Notes: generated from the letters alone by a model not told the origin. Counted from the stretch's first letter, positions 9,039 through 18,014 are shown. The stretch: 33,430 bases of DNA from a bacterium UBP3_UBA6266 (GCA_002440765.1 DJVC01000033.1:1-33430), one strand, 5' to 3'. Made by a program: numbers and translations.

Positions 9039-9959
9039 TTATCCCGCACACGGAATCATATTGAACAGATCTCTGTCCTTATACCGCGACTTAAAACGGT
9101 ATTTCCTCTTTCTGAAAGCGCCGACCATCATCGGAATAAAATAAATGAACCCTAAGAGGTTCTCCGGCCTGAGCCGGCACAAAAAATACAATGACCTGGG
9201 AACAGCCAGCGCAAGAGAAACAAAAACATATTTCAGTTCAAGATTTTTTACTGTAAAAACATAGGTGTTCCGAAAATTTATCATCAAAGATTTACTTGCG
9301 CCGAACCTCCTGTTAAAACTTGCCCCTCCCTTGTGATACATAATGCTGGATGGCTCATAGTATCCTTTCCATCCTTTTTTCCATGCCCTGAAGCATATAT
9401 CGGCATCTTCAAGCCTGCCGGGAAGGTATATATCGTCATACCCTCCCAGAGCCATGAATTTCCTTCTGTCAAATGCCCCGAAACCCTGCTGCATGCTCAA
9501 TCCCGGCTTATCGGAACAGCCTCCGGAAACAGCTTCCGAACCGAACAACCCGCCCCTGAAGAAAAACCGTGTCAGATTCCCTTCACATTTCCGGCCCGGG
9601 AAATCGAACACTTTAGAGGCAACAAAAAACGCGTCGGGTTTGTTTTCAAATACACCGACCAGAGGATCTATACAGCCCCGGTCAAGTTTGATATCGTTAT
9701 TCAACAGTATAACTATATCCTCGCTGAGAGTTTTTATGAAATCATTATATGAACATAGAACCCTGTTTTTGGATTCGAATATTTCCACGGAAGGGAAAGC
9801 CACCTTAATCCATTTGACGCTGTCATCCGTACTGCTGTTATCTATTACAGATACTTTGCACTGCGCCCTTGCATTTTCCGCGGCCAGGACAACAGAAGGC
9901 ATGCATTCTCTCATTATATCCAGTCCGTTGTAATTCAATACAATAATCCTGGCATTCAA
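9039..9959 (-). CDS. GT2 family glycosyltransferase (rhamnosyltransferase-like)
   Basis: 306 residues. The GT-A core starts ARIIVLNYNGLDIMREC, continues with VSVIDNSSTDDSV, and has ILLNNDIKLD as the DxD-like metal site. FGAFDRRKFMALGGYDDIYLPGRLEDADICFRA is the characteristic base and acceptor region. One or two hydrophobic stretches after about residue 240 suggest membrane association. The start codon is TTG, overlapping the wecB stop as TTGA; GGAG sits 8 bases upstream and no in-frame ATG is available nearby, so the TTG start is credible. Sugar specificity is unknown. Confidence 0.85.
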   Translation of the reverse strand: MNARIIVLNYNGLDIMRECMPSVVLAAENARAQCKVSVIDNSSTDDSVKWIKVAFPSVEIFESKNRVLCSYNDFIKTLSEDIVILLNNDIKLDRGCIDPLVGVFENKPDAFFVASKVFDFPGRKCEGNLTRFFFRGGLFGSEAVSGGCSDKPGLSMQQGFGAFDRRKFMALGGYDDIYLPGRLEDADICFRAWKKGWKGYYEPSSIMYHKGGASFNRRFGASKSLMINFRNTYVFTVKNLELKYVFVSLALAVPRSLYFLCRLRPENLLGFIYFIPMMVGAFRKRKYRFKSRYKDRDLFNMIPCAG

Positions 9960-11062
9960 AGAACTTTCTCCAGTATATCGGCAATTCTTAATGAAGCTTT
10001 TCCGTCTCCATAAGGATTCCGTGATTTCGCCATCTTTTTGTATTCGGCCGGAGAATCAATAAGAACGGAAACATTATGTATGATTCTTGTTCTGTCCGTT
10101 CCCACTAATTTCGCGACCCCGGCAAAAATACCTTCAGGTCTTTCTGTATTTTCCCTCAATACAAGCACGGGCTTACCGAAAGCAGGGGCCTCTTCCTGTA
10201 TCCCGCCTGAATCCGTCATAATGATATAGGCGCTGTTAATCAGCCCGAGTATTTCATCATACGCAACAGGACCCGAAACAATTATCCTCTTATTCCCTCC
10301 GAAATGTTTCTCTATGACTCTCTTAATGTTGGGATTGGGATGCACGGGTATCCTGAAAAAGACATCCTTGTGCTTATCCAGTATCTTCAGCACGGCATTG
10401 CAGACATCTTCAGCGGGCCGGCCGAAATTTTCCCTTCTGTGCATTGTGATGAGAATCATTTTGCCGCACCCGTCCGGTCCGCTGATTTTTTTCTTACCGG
10501 ACAGCAGCCGGCTGTATGCCTTTAAAGCATCTACAATCGTATTTCCGGTTAAGAATACGCTTTTCCCTGCATGCCCCTCGCGGTGAAGGTTTTCCGCGGC
10601 AATCTTTGTGGGCGCAAAATTAAAATCGGCAATGCATGAAATCATTCTCCTGTTCATTTCTTCGGGGAACGGACTATACTTATCCGAAGTCCTGAGCCCC
10701 GCTTCGACATGAGCTATTTTTATCTTTCTGTAAAATGCCGCCAGGGCGGCGGTAAATGCCGTCGTCGTATCTCCCTGGACCATTATCATGTCCGGATGGT
10801 ATTTATCGCAGACCTCTTTTTCGAATTTCGCCAATATTCCCGAAGTTACTTCGGTCAGCGTCTGATTTTCCCTCATAATATTCAAATTGAAATCAACTTT
10901 TATATCGAAATGTCTAAGAAAACTGTCGGCCATTTCCCTGTGTTGTCCCGTAGCCACAACATATACCTTAAAATTCTTCGTTCTGGTTTTTAATGCTTTT
11001 ATGACAGGGGCAAGTTTAATGACCTCAGGCCTGGTTCCTAAAAGCACCACAATTTTTTTCAT
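9956..11062 (-). CDS. wecB: UDP-N-acetylglucosamine 2-epimerase (non-hydrolysing)
   Basis: 368 residues, normal length for WecB/MnaA. KIVVLLGTRPEVIKLAPVI is the family N-terminus. VQGDTTTAFTAALAAFY and HVEAGLRTSDKYSPFPEEMNR hold the conserved acidic residues of the active site. ITMHRRENFG carries the catalytic-site histidine, and TDSGGIQEEAPAFGKPVLVLRENTERPEG binds the UDP part. It interconverts UDP-GlcNAc and UDP-ManNAc in the cytosol. UDP-ManNAc can be oxidised to ManNAcA. A nonulosonate route would normally use ManNAc released by a hydrolysing epimerase, so a direct link to the NeuB homologue at the right end is not assured. It starts 4 bp after the CDP-alcohol transferase gene. Confidence 0.95.
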   Translation of the reverse strand: MKKIVVLLGTRPEVIKLAPVIKALKTRTKNFKVYVVATGQHREMADSFLRHFDIKVDFNLNIMRENQTLTEVTSGILAKFEKEVCDKYHPDMIMVQGDTTTAFTAALAAFYRKIKIAHVEAGLRTSDKYSPFPEEMNRRMISCIADFNFAPTKIAAENLHREGHAGKSVFLTGNTIVDALKAYSRLLSGKKKISGPDGCGKMILITMHRRENFGRPAEDVCNAVLKILDKHKDVFFRIPVHPNPNIKRVIEKHFGGNKRIIVSGPVAYDEILGLINSAYIIMTDSGGIQEEAPAFGKPVLVLRENTERPEGIFAGVAKLVGTDRTRIIHNVSVLIDSPAEYKKMAKSRNPYGDGKASLRIADILEKVL

Positions 11063-11066
11063 GTCT

Positions 11067-11864
11067 CTACCGCCCTCTGAACAATTCGGAATATTTCCTG
11101 TCCACTTCTCTTCCGTTTACAATATGAACCAATTTAAATATCCAGACCACAGTTGCCGCAACAGCCAGGATAAACACTTCAAAAAGTATAAGATCCGTTT
11201 TAAAGAAAAAATCTAAAATGGCGGCAACCGTAACCATATTCATAACTACATGTATTTCGGTAAGTTTATGCATGAAAACAAATATTTTTTTCGGCAAAGG
11301 CCTCTGTTCCGCTTTCTTTTCTTCCGTCTTCGCGCCGGCTTTGAAAACAATGTCCATCCGCTCATTCGACAAACCGTTATAAAATGCCTTATAAATACAA
11401 TCATTGATCACCGAAACCATATTCATCGAAAAACACGCTGTCAACCCCAGAATCAAAAACCGTAAATCCACATGCCTGATATAAAGGCCTACGGCCAAAC
11501 CCCCGAGAACAAGGAAATGGACTATATAATGGGCATAAAAGTCATAAAATACGCCTGTCAGGCTTGAAACTTTCCGGTATCTCGCGATCTGCCCGTCGAT
11601 GTGATCCGACAGATACCAAAGCTGGAAAAAGAAAGCGCCCGCAAGCGTCATAAAAACGCTGCCGAAAGCAAAACATACGGCGGATATCACTCCCAGCATA
11701 ATTGTTATGAACACAACCTGATTTGCCGTAATACCCGTGGGTATCAGCAATCTGGTAATATACAGCGCCATGTCACGGGTTACGAACCTCGCCATCATGT
11801 TACCTGTTTTCTTATAATCCTTTTTCTGGCATATATCTCTTAATTTATCAATCGGCTCAAACAT
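11067..11864 (-). CDS. CDP-alcohol phosphotransferase family membrane protein with altered active-site motif
   Basis: 265 residues with about six membrane segments. The family motif D-x2-D-G-x2-A-R-x8-G-x3-D-x3-D is present as D87, D90, G91, A94, R95, G104 and D108, but the last position is H112 instead of Asp. In characterised members that fourth Asp is the proposed general base that deprotonates the acceptor alcohol. The other three metal-binding acids are intact. Members join a CDP-activated alcohol or polyol phosphate to an alcohol acceptor, as in phosphatidylglycerol or inositol-phosphate lipid synthesis. In a glycan operon it may attach a phospho-alcohol to a lipid or sugar. The ATG is supported by GGGAG 7 bases upstream. 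Substrates are unknown. Confidence 0.82.
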   Translation of the reverse strand: MFEPIDKLRDICQKKDYKKTGNMMARFVTRDMALYITRLLIPTGITANQVVFITIMLGVISAVCFAFGSVFMTLAGAFFFQLWYLSDHIDGQIARYRKVSSLTGVFYDFYAHYIVHFLVLGGLAVGLYIRHVDLRFLILGLTACFSMNMVSVINDCIYKAFYNGLSNERMDIVFKAGAKTEEKKAEQRPLPKKIFVFMHKLTEIHVVMNMVTVAAILDFFFKTDLILFEVFILAVAATVVWIFKLVHIVNGREVDRKYSELFRGR

Positions 11865-11876
11865 AATAAACTCCCG

Positions 11877-13724
11877 TTAACGCATCCTGTAAATATTATA
11901 TACTATCACATTCTCTCCGTTTTTAAACTCGTATCTGCCCATGGGAAGAAAATAAGAGGATAAAAAATCATTATCCTGCATAAGGGATACAAGATTAAAG
12001 GAAAATCCGTCTTGTTTTTCCGGAATTCCGATGTTTGAGGAGACAACATATTCTATATCCGCATCTTTCAAAAACGCTGCGGCGGCTTCCTTTGATCTAA
12101 CATCCTTACAGTAATCGGACATATAATAGAAACCATCCGCCCTGATTGTCTTCCTGTCAATATAAAACCTCTTTATCTCCCCCACCATAAGAACCGTTTT
12201 GTCCTCCGGTATGATTTTTTCTATGGCGGAGCCTAAACCACAGGTGGGTTCTGTTTTCAGAAGATAATTTTCAGTATATTCGTTCCCGAAAAATAAGGGC
12301 GCGGCGGGAGCGGCATAATAAAACGCCGTGCCGGCAAACATAATGATAACGGACGCGATAATAGCCGAGAATATACCAAAAACAGTCCTGCCGGACCTGT
12401 ATAAATAATCAAGGCTCAAACCGATAAGAGGGCAATATATTACCATACCCGGAAGCAGAAACCTCAGATTCTGCTTAACGAAAAACCACATGAAGTAATA
12501 TATCAATGAACAGAACAACATGATTTTCGCGGTTCTGCCGCGCCAGGCCGCAATAACGATTATCGGCAAAAAAGCAAGCGGAACAGGCCCTATTTGATTC
12601 GCTGTCCCGCCGTATAATTCGGGTTCAAAAACAGCTTTAAACGGCGTAAGCACAAAGTCGAAAAATCCCGCATTGGATGCGGATGTTTTAAATTCGCGCG
12701 CTATACCGTTCCCGAAAACATTCTGGAGAAAAGGGAACAAGGGGTTTCCCCTGATAATGTAAGCCCGTACATACCAGTGGCATGACACAATAGCCGCGAT
12801 GAAAAAAAACAGAGCGGCATTAATAAAAATATCCCTGCTTTTTTTTCTTTTCATCAAGTCACTGACTATAAAAGCAACAAAAACAACACCTACAATCAGG
12901 CCGTTTGTGAACTTTGAACCCATAAGTATTCCGGCAAACAAGCCTGACAGAATTGAAAGCTCCTTCCCTCCTGTTTCAGTATAATCAAGGAATAAAATCA
13001 CCATGAGAGAACAGAAAAACGTTATTGAGACATCGACGTACGCATAGCCCGACTGGGAAACAATAACAGGCATCAAATAGAAAAGAGTCGCAGCCGCCAA
13101 AGAGGCTGTCTTTGAAGCAAATTTTCTTGAAATCAGATAAATTGAGAACACGCAAAGGACTCCGGCCAAAAAATTGAACATCTTGGCGATAATGGCATTC
13201 TTAAAAAGAAGTCCGAACAAAAAAAGCATTTCTATGTTCAGTGGCCATAATGCGTTAACATCAAAAGGGACTGCGTGTATTCCATGATACTTGATGAATT
13301 CTTTCGGAAGATTCAGATGATATACAAGAGAGTCCATGCCTGTGGGCGGCGCCGCTGCGGCAACTAAAGCGGAGAAAATCACCCCGGCTAAGATTAATAC
13401 CAGAAGCCACTGGGTAATATCCAATCTTAACGAGAATATCCTTTTCAAAAATCCGGGGAAGCCCCTTAAAGACACCAGAAGATTTTTAAAGCCTATAACG
13501 GCAATAAGAGCTAAAACGGCAAAACCCGTCCAGCCCCGCAGCAGTCCCGCGGAAGCAAAAAACGATATAAAGAGTATTATCATGCTGAGCCCTATCCCGC
13601 ATGAAAGAATAAAATCCCGGAGCCGGTTGCCGGAAACCTGTCTTACGGCGCCCAAAACAGTCCTGCCGGCAGAAGAAGAAAGCCACAGGATAAAAATCAT
13701 AAAAATAATATTCAGGAACGCCAT
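11877..13724 (-). CDS. GT-C-like polytopic membrane protein (GT39-like)
   Basis: 615 residues. About a dozen hydrophobic segments occupy roughly residues 1-480, followed by a soluble C-terminal part of about 130 residues. The first large loop contains APPTGMDSLVYHLNLPKEF, where the Asp sits where GT-C enzymes place a catalytic acidic residue after the first helices. GT-C enzymes transfer sugars from polyprenyl-phosphate donors outside the inner membrane. Its start overlaps the stop of the YfhO-type gene by 1 bp (TAATG). I cannot exclude a polymerase-like role, since Wzy proteins are also polytopic and poorly conserved. The membrane topology is clear; the catalytic assignment is tentative. Confidence 0.65.
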   Translation of the reverse strand: MAFLNIIFMIFILWLSSSAGRTVLGAVRQVSGNRLRDFILSCGIGLSMIILFISFFASAGLLRGWTGFAVLALIAVIGFKNLLVSLRGFPGFLKRIFSLRLDITQWLLVLILAGVIFSALVAAAAPPTGMDSLVYHLNLPKEFIKYHGIHAVPFDVNALWPLNIEMLFLFGLLFKNAIIAKMFNFLAGVLCVFSIYLISRKFASKTASLAAATLFYLMPVIVSQSGYAYVDVSITFFCSLMVILFLDYTETGGKELSILSGLFAGILMGSKFTNGLIVGVVFVAFIVSDLMKRKKSRDIFINAALFFFIAAIVSCHWYVRAYIIRGNPLFPFLQNVFGNGIAREFKTSASNAGFFDFVLTPFKAVFEPELYGGTANQIGPVPLAFLPIIVIAAWRGRTAKIMLFCSLIYYFMWFFVKQNLRFLLPGMVIYCPLIGLSLDYLYRSGRTVFGIFSAIIASVIIMFAGTAFYYAAPAAPLFFGNEYTENYLLKTEPTCGLGSAIEKIIPEDKTVLMVGEIKRFYIDRKTIRADGFYYMSDYCKDVRSKEAAAAFLKDADIEYVVSSNIGIPEKQDGFSFNLVSLMQDNDFLSSYFLPMGRYEFKNGENVIVYNIYRMR

Positions 13725-16204
13725 TACAATTTATCCCCTACCTGTGAATAAAGAAATACGCAAAAAAACAGGATAAAAACACAAGCGGCAAATATACATG
13801 AAAACCATACCAGCGATTGTTTTATTCCTTTTTCGGAAGAAACACAAAAAACGATACAAAATAAATACCATAAAAAACTGATTGCCGAAAAGACATAGAA
13901 AAGGTATGGACGGTAAACCATTTCCACTTTCGAACGGCCTTCCGGCAGCAAAACACCCCTGAAAAGCGAATTAATCCTCAGGAATTCAGACTTTTCCCCG
14001 TTAACGAAAACTTTCCAGCCCGGGTAATATAATTCCGAAGTCGCAAGCAAGGCGGAACCGGGTTCGTTGACCACATTTAAAATGATACTGCCGGAATCAT
14101 ATTTCTGAACCTCGATTTCACTCCGGTCAGACCTCATATTTTTAAAACCGGCATCGCGCTCCCGACCCTTTTCAATATAGACACAGAGATTTTTGTTATC
14201 CGCGCGCCCTGAATCAACGACCTTCTCTCTGATATTCTTCCCCTCCGAAAATACGACTTTGTCAGTAACAAAAAAACGGTCAAAATGATTATCCAGCATA
14301 TAAACACCGCATTTGCCGAAATCCGAAATATGTCTGAGGAACGGTAATTCGGCAGCTGATAAAATATATTTAACATTAAGGAATCTCAGAAGGTTAAGGT
14401 CCCTGCGAAGTATTTTTTCATCGGGAATACGGGGTCCCGTCGAATCATCTACCGAACCGAGCTCTCCTACGAAGTCGTAATAATCCTTTATAACCAGGGG
14501 CGTGTAACATCCGATGTCATATAAACGGTAAGTTATAGACCTGTTGGGCAGAATTTCAAATACTTCTTCCGCATTATTAACGTCCTGCCCTACAAATTCA
14601 TAAATCCGGAATATGCTTTCATCTTCAGAAATAAAATCCGCTATCCGGGATTTCGCTTTAAATGTCGCAAGCGATTCCGTATTCGTTCTTATTTTGCATC
14701 TGTTGTTAAAACCCAGAAGTTCGCACATTGAAATAAGTAAAAAAGCAGCTATAAAGAACCGTTTCCCGACGGGAAATCTTATATAGGCATATAAAAGCAC
14801 CAGTGAAACCAGCAGAAACAAAACCCCCCTCAGAATAAAAATATTGTTAAAAGAAACATTGGCTTTCAATGTATCGTATATAGGCTCTAATCTTGCCATG
14901 TATTCATCAAGGGAATGTTTATGGTGAGCCTTGCCATAAACATTGGCGATTACATATTCACGCCCTTTTTCCAGCCAGAATTCCTTATGTTTCAATGTGA
15001 TATCCGCGACTGTCAGCAGGGAAAGGACAAGTATCGCCGCTATAACCCATATATAAAACCTTTTCTTCAGAAAAGATTTTTCAGCCCTGTTTTTAATCAG
15101 CGAATTAATCCCATACGCAGCCATAACACTCAAAGAAAAACCCGCGAAAAACAGGAATTTTGCGGGTACTCTGAACCCATAAAATTTAACTGCGCTTAAT
15201 ATGAATTTGTAGACAGGGCTGTACCTGCCCAGGGCAAAAAGAAGGGAGCACGCAAAGAGGAAAAATATAAATTTTAACTGCCTGTTTATTTCATTCTTTT
15301 TTATGAAAAAAACCATTGATAACGGCGCGATACCGATAAAAACCGCGCCGAAGGATATCCATCCCAAATGCGGGAAAAACAGCGTCGCGATACCGCATGG
15401 GTTGAATGACCCCCATAAAGCAAAATCAATGTCTTTGGCTCCTCTGGAACACAAGTTGATTAACTTTAAAGACTCATAAATCTGCGGAGACGCTATTATA
15501 AGAGCGGTAACCGCCGCGACAAGAAGCAATGCCGTATTCCTGAGCATGCCCTTAATGAGGCTGTTTCTGTTATGGGAAAAAGAAACATAATAGTAATAAA
15601 ACACGGTGAATATCACAGAATAAAAAGCATATTGGAAATAGCCGGCAAGCACCTGCTGCGCGAGCACAACGCCCAGTATCAGAAGAAAATACAATTTTTT
15701 CCGGTAAAAATACCTGTCTATCAGATAAAGAGTAAGAGGGAACCAGCAGAGGACTTTTAATGATACCGTATTGTAATATCCCCCGCCGCCGGCGCTGCCA
15801 AACGAAAAAAACAACGCTCCCACCGATGAAGAAAAATCGTCAAGCCCCGCATTCATGAGAAATAAATACATAAATAAGAATGCGAGCAGATAATGGAACA
15901 CATTAGACCACGCATAAGCAATCTCAACCGGAAAAACCAGATAGAAGACAATATTGGCCGGATACAAAGCCGCAACCTGACCTTCAGCCAACAGGGGAAA
16001 CCCGGAGTGGGTATAAGTATCCCACAGCGGCAGTGACAGATTTTTTGCGGCCCGGTCCAGGGCAATTGCCCACGGCACATGCTGAGACCTGTAGTCCCCG
16101 CTGAGGAAACTGGCTTTCAGAAAAACCTGATCGCCAAGATACAGCAATACCGAAAGAAGCAGGATTATTATAAGATATTTTCTTTCCAGGATTATTTTTT
16201 TCAT
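13724..16204 (-). CDS. YfhO-family polytopic membrane protein
   Basis: 826 residues. The N-terminal two thirds form many membrane helices. The first loop has GDYRSQHVPWAIALDRAAKN and LPLWDTYTHSGFPLLAEGQ, which are characteristic of YfhO-family proteins. The C-terminal soluble domain includes SELYYPGWKVFVNGEK and a VEMVYRPYLFYVFSAISF segment before the last helices, again typical of the family. YfhO of Gram-positive bacteria is linked to glycosylation of lipoteichoic acid and is placed among GT-C enzymes; a similar polyprenyl-phosphate-dependent transfer is likely here but unproven. Its ATG overlaps the radical SAM stop by 4 bp (ATGA). Confidence 0.85.
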   Translation of the reverse strand: MKKIILERKYLIIILLLSVLLYLGDQVFLKASFLSGDYRSQHVPWAIALDRAAKNLSLPLWDTYTHSGFPLLAEGQVAALYPANIVFYLVFPVEIAYAWSNVFHYLLAFLFMYLFLMNAGLDDFSSSVGALFFSFGSAGGGGYYNTVSLKVLCWFPLTLYLIDRYFYRKKLYFLLILGVVLAQQVLAGYFQYAFYSVIFTVFYYYYVSFSHNRNSLIKGMLRNTALLLVAAVTALIIASPQIYESLKLINLCSRGAKDIDFALWGSFNPCGIATLFFPHLGWISFGAVFIGIAPLSMVFFIKKNEINRQLKFIFFLFACSLLFALGRYSPVYKFILSAVKFYGFRVPAKFLFFAGFSLSVMAAYGINSLIKNRAEKSFLKKRFYIWVIAAILVLSLLTVADITLKHKEFWLEKGREYVIANVYGKAHHKHSLDEYMARLEPIYDTLKANVSFNNIFILRGVLFLLVSLVLLYAYIRFPVGKRFFIAAFLLISMCELLGFNNRCKIRTNTESLATFKAKSRIADFISEDESIFRIYEFVGQDVNNAEEVFEILPNRSITYRLYDIGCYTPLVIKDYYDFVGELGSVDDSTGPRIPDEKILRRDLNLLRFLNVKYILSAAELPFLRHISDFGKCGVYMLDNHFDRFFVTDKVVFSEGKNIREKVVDSGRADNKNLCVYIEKGRERDAGFKNMRSDRSEIEVQKYDSGSIILNVVNEPGSALLATSELYYPGWKVFVNGEKSEFLRINSLFRGVLLPEGRSKVEMVYRPYLFYVFSAISFLWYLFCIVFCVSSEKGIKQSLVWFSCIFAACVFILFFCVFLYSQVGDKL

Positions 16205-17595
16205 CCGTCGAATAAATACGCTTTCGCCCTCTTGATAATATATTTTAACTGGTTTACCGATTTAATTTCTTTAAGCAGTTTAAACATTATTTTAGGCCTT
16301 AGATAGAATTTCAGATGCGCTTTTCTCTGTAACTGCTTCAGTTTCTCCCTGCTTATACCCCGGGGAGCATAGGCTACCGTCATTTCGGTCATTTTATCAA
16401 AGTCTATGGCCCGGATCTCTTTTAATTCCAGAAGCCTTTCATAAGATTCCGTTCCCGGAAGCGGCATATAACTGTAAAAAGCCGCTCTTGTCAAGTTGAG
16501 TTCCTTTGAGAAATCGATCGTTTTTCGTATATCTTCCTCGGTTTCCCCGGGATAGCCAAGAATAAAGAACCCGTTAACGTCCATTCCCGCATCGGTAATC
16601 ATTTTTACCTGAGCTCTGATTTTATCGGATGAAAGACCTTTTTTCATGTCCTGCAGCACCCTGTCGGAACCCGATTCAACTCCTATAGAGATGTAATAGC
16701 AGCCGGACCGTTTCATAAGCCTGACGGTTTCTTCATCCAGAGTGTCACATCTCAAACCGTTTGGGCAACACCAGGAAATATTCCACCCGGTTTCTATCAG
16801 CCATTTGCAGAACTCCTTCACAAAATCAATATTCATGGAAAAGTTATCGTCAAGAATATGTATTTCTCTGACTCCGTATTTATTATAAAGAAGCTCTATC
16901 TCGCCTTTTACATTATTAATGCTTCTTGACCTTATTTTCCTGCCCGTAACGGTCCATCCGGCGCAAAAAGTACACCTGAAGGGGCACCCTCTCGTGATAA
17001 GTATGGGGGCAACCGGCGACTGCCTGAAAATCACGCCCTGCGGAGCGTCGGGATAATCCCCGGGCTTCATAAGATCCCAGGCGGGATAAGGAATTTCGTC
17101 AAGGTTCTCGGGAAAGTCCTGCTCATTTACTCTTATCTTGTCTCCTTCTCTCCATATCAAACCCCTGATTTCCCTTATATCTCCCTCTTTGTTTTCAATA
17201 AACTTCAACAGTTTGACGATACTTCTCTCTGCTTCTCCCTTAAACGCGAAATCAACATCCTGCAGGATATTAAGTGTATCCTGAGGCATGCCCGAAGGAT
17301 GAGGCCCGCCTACTATCACTTTAATTTCAGGATTAACCTTTTTTACCACTGAAGCCGTTTTTCTGGCGGAAGGGATGTCATGAGAAAAAGCCGACACGGC
17401 AACAACATCCGGCATCAGTCTCCTCAGCTCCTTTTCAAAACTTTCATAATCCAGTTTTTTGAGGATACAATCAAGAAACGCCACATCGTACCCGGCTTCC
17501 CTGGAAACTGCAGCCAGATATCCGATACCTATAGGAGGAATCAAATTTAATATTATTGCGCCCGGGGTAACAGGCCTTAAAAAAAGTACTTTCAC
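16201..17595 (-). CDS. B12-binding-domain radical SAM protein
   Basis: 464 residues. Residues 1-135 form a Rossmann-like cobalamin-binding-type domain (PPIGIGYLAAVSREAGYDV, VIVGGPHPS). The base-off DxHxxG histidine motif is not visible, so B12 may bind base-on or not at all. The radical SAM core has C204, C208 and C211 in RGCPFRCTFC for the 4Fe-4S cluster, then ILDDNFSMN and GVESGSD. The C-terminal tail of about 60 residues is basic. It belongs to the broad BchE/P-methylase-like group that methylates or remodels unactivated carbons. The start is GTG without a strong Shine-Dalgarno sequence. It heads the left operon behind an extended -10 promoter. The substrate may be a lipid or sugar of this pathway; that is inference. 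Confidence 0.88.
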   Translation of the reverse strand: MKVLFLRPVTPGAIILNLIPPIGIGYLAAVSREAGYDVAFLDCILKKLDYESFEKELRRLMPDVVAVSAFSHDIPSARKTASVVKKVNPEIKVIVGGPHPSGMPQDTLNILQDVDFAFKGEAERSIVKLLKFIENKEGDIREIRGLIWREGDKIRVNEQDFPENLDEIPYPAWDLMKPGDYPDAPQGVIFRQSPVAPILITRGCPFRCTFCAGWTVTGRKIRSRSINNVKGEIELLYNKYGVREIHILDDNFSMNIDFVKEFCKWLIETGWNISWCCPNGLRCDTLDEETVRLMKRSGCYYISIGVESGSDRVLQDMKKGLSSDKIRAQVKMITDAGMDVNGFFILGYPGETEEDIRKTIDFSKELNLTRAAFYSYMPLPGTESYERLLELKEIRAIDFDKMTEMTVAYAPRGISREKLKQLQRKAHLKFYLRPKIMFKLLKEIKSVNQLKYIIKRAKAYLFDG

Positions 17596-17653
17596 TTTTC
17601 TATGTCTTAATATTATTTCCGTTAATTCATATAAATCAGGATTAGTTTCCGGT

Positions 17654-17662
17654 ATTATAACA
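17654..17662 (-). promoter_or_regulatory. Candidate extended -10 promoter for the radical SAM/EPS operon
   Basis: On the minus strand this reads TGTTATAAT: a consensus TATAAT (17659-17654) with TG one base upstream, the extended -10 form that needs little -35. The best -35-like hexamer at about 17 bp is TTCATT, which is weak. It would place the start point near 17647, giving a leader of about 50 nt before GTG 17595. It is the best promoter-like sequence I found in the spacer and is correctly oriented for the left operon. Confidence 0.5.
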
Positions 17663-17863
17663 CAGTGGCGATTTCAAATGAAAGCATATAAGAACAACCG
17701 GATAAACGACTGCGGACGGCAACCCGCACGGTGGATTACACTTTTATATCTTCTTGTTATGCTTATAGATATACCTTATATCGGGGGGTATTGGGAGCCA
17801 CGGGAATGGAGTCACTTTACACAGCTACACGTCCGAATCTGTCATACCCGATAAAACCCTGTG

Positions 17864-17907
17864 CCGGGAAGCGTCAAAATATAAAAAACCGGTTATTTTC
17901 TTCCCGG
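17864..17907. repeat. 8-bp inverted repeat forming a large stem-loop at the end of the small ORF
   Basis: CCGGGAAG at 17864-17871 pairs perfectly with CTTCCCGG at 17900-17907. Inside the 28-nt loop, a further complementary pair AAAATA/TATTTT and an ACCGGT palindrome could extend the structure. The distal arm covers the last sense codons of the 33-residue ORF and the loop covers its stop codon. No T-run follows on the minus strand, so it is not a standard Rho-independent terminator. It may stabilise the 3' end of the transcript. Confidence 0.5.
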
Positions 17908-17994
17908 GGATTTAAAACTCTTGAAATGTTTTTTCTTTGAAGGAACCGTTATCCATTTGCCTCTGTAATTCTTTCTGCCCTGTAACGAATTCAT
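17893..17994 (-). CDS. Small very basic protein, 33 residues, unknown function
   Basis: ATG at 17994 with a perfect AGGAGG (18009-18004) at 9-nt spacing, among the strongest ribosome binding sites in the window. The peptide starts MNSLQGRKNYRGKWITVPSK and then continues with a Lys/Ser/Phe-rich tail ending SPGRK. It has 8 Lys, 3 Arg and 1 His with no Asp or Glu, so net charge is about +11. It begins 20 bp after the stop of the exported-protein gene and is probably co-transcribed with it. It shows no signal peptide or membrane segment. I do not recognise the family. A nucleic-acid- or polyanion-binding peptide is conceivable, as is a leader peptide. The main doubt is its length. Confidence 0.5.
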   Translation of the reverse strand: MNSLQGRKNYRGKWITVPSKKKHFKSFKSPGRK

Positions 17995-18014
17995 ATGTTC
18001 CAACCTCCTCTTCG

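Noticed and set aside
17596..17700. Cobalamin riboswitch before the radical SAM gene, suggested by GCCACTG (B12-box-like word) on the minus strand
   Set aside because: None of the other conserved cobalamin-riboswitch segments is found upstream, and the word runs straight into the -10 promoter element.
17459..17854. Plus-strand ORF of 131 codons across the radical SAM start and spacer
   Set aside because: It is antisense to a firm gene for part of its length, has no ribosome binding site and no recognisable domain. A shorter start at 17678 gives one hydrophobic stretch but also lacks a Shine-Dalgarno sequence.
17700..17892. c-di-GMP (GEMM) riboswitch suggested by a GCACAGGG word on the minus strand
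   Set aside because: Only that word is shared; the remaining conserved loops and helices are missing and no gene follows at the right distance.
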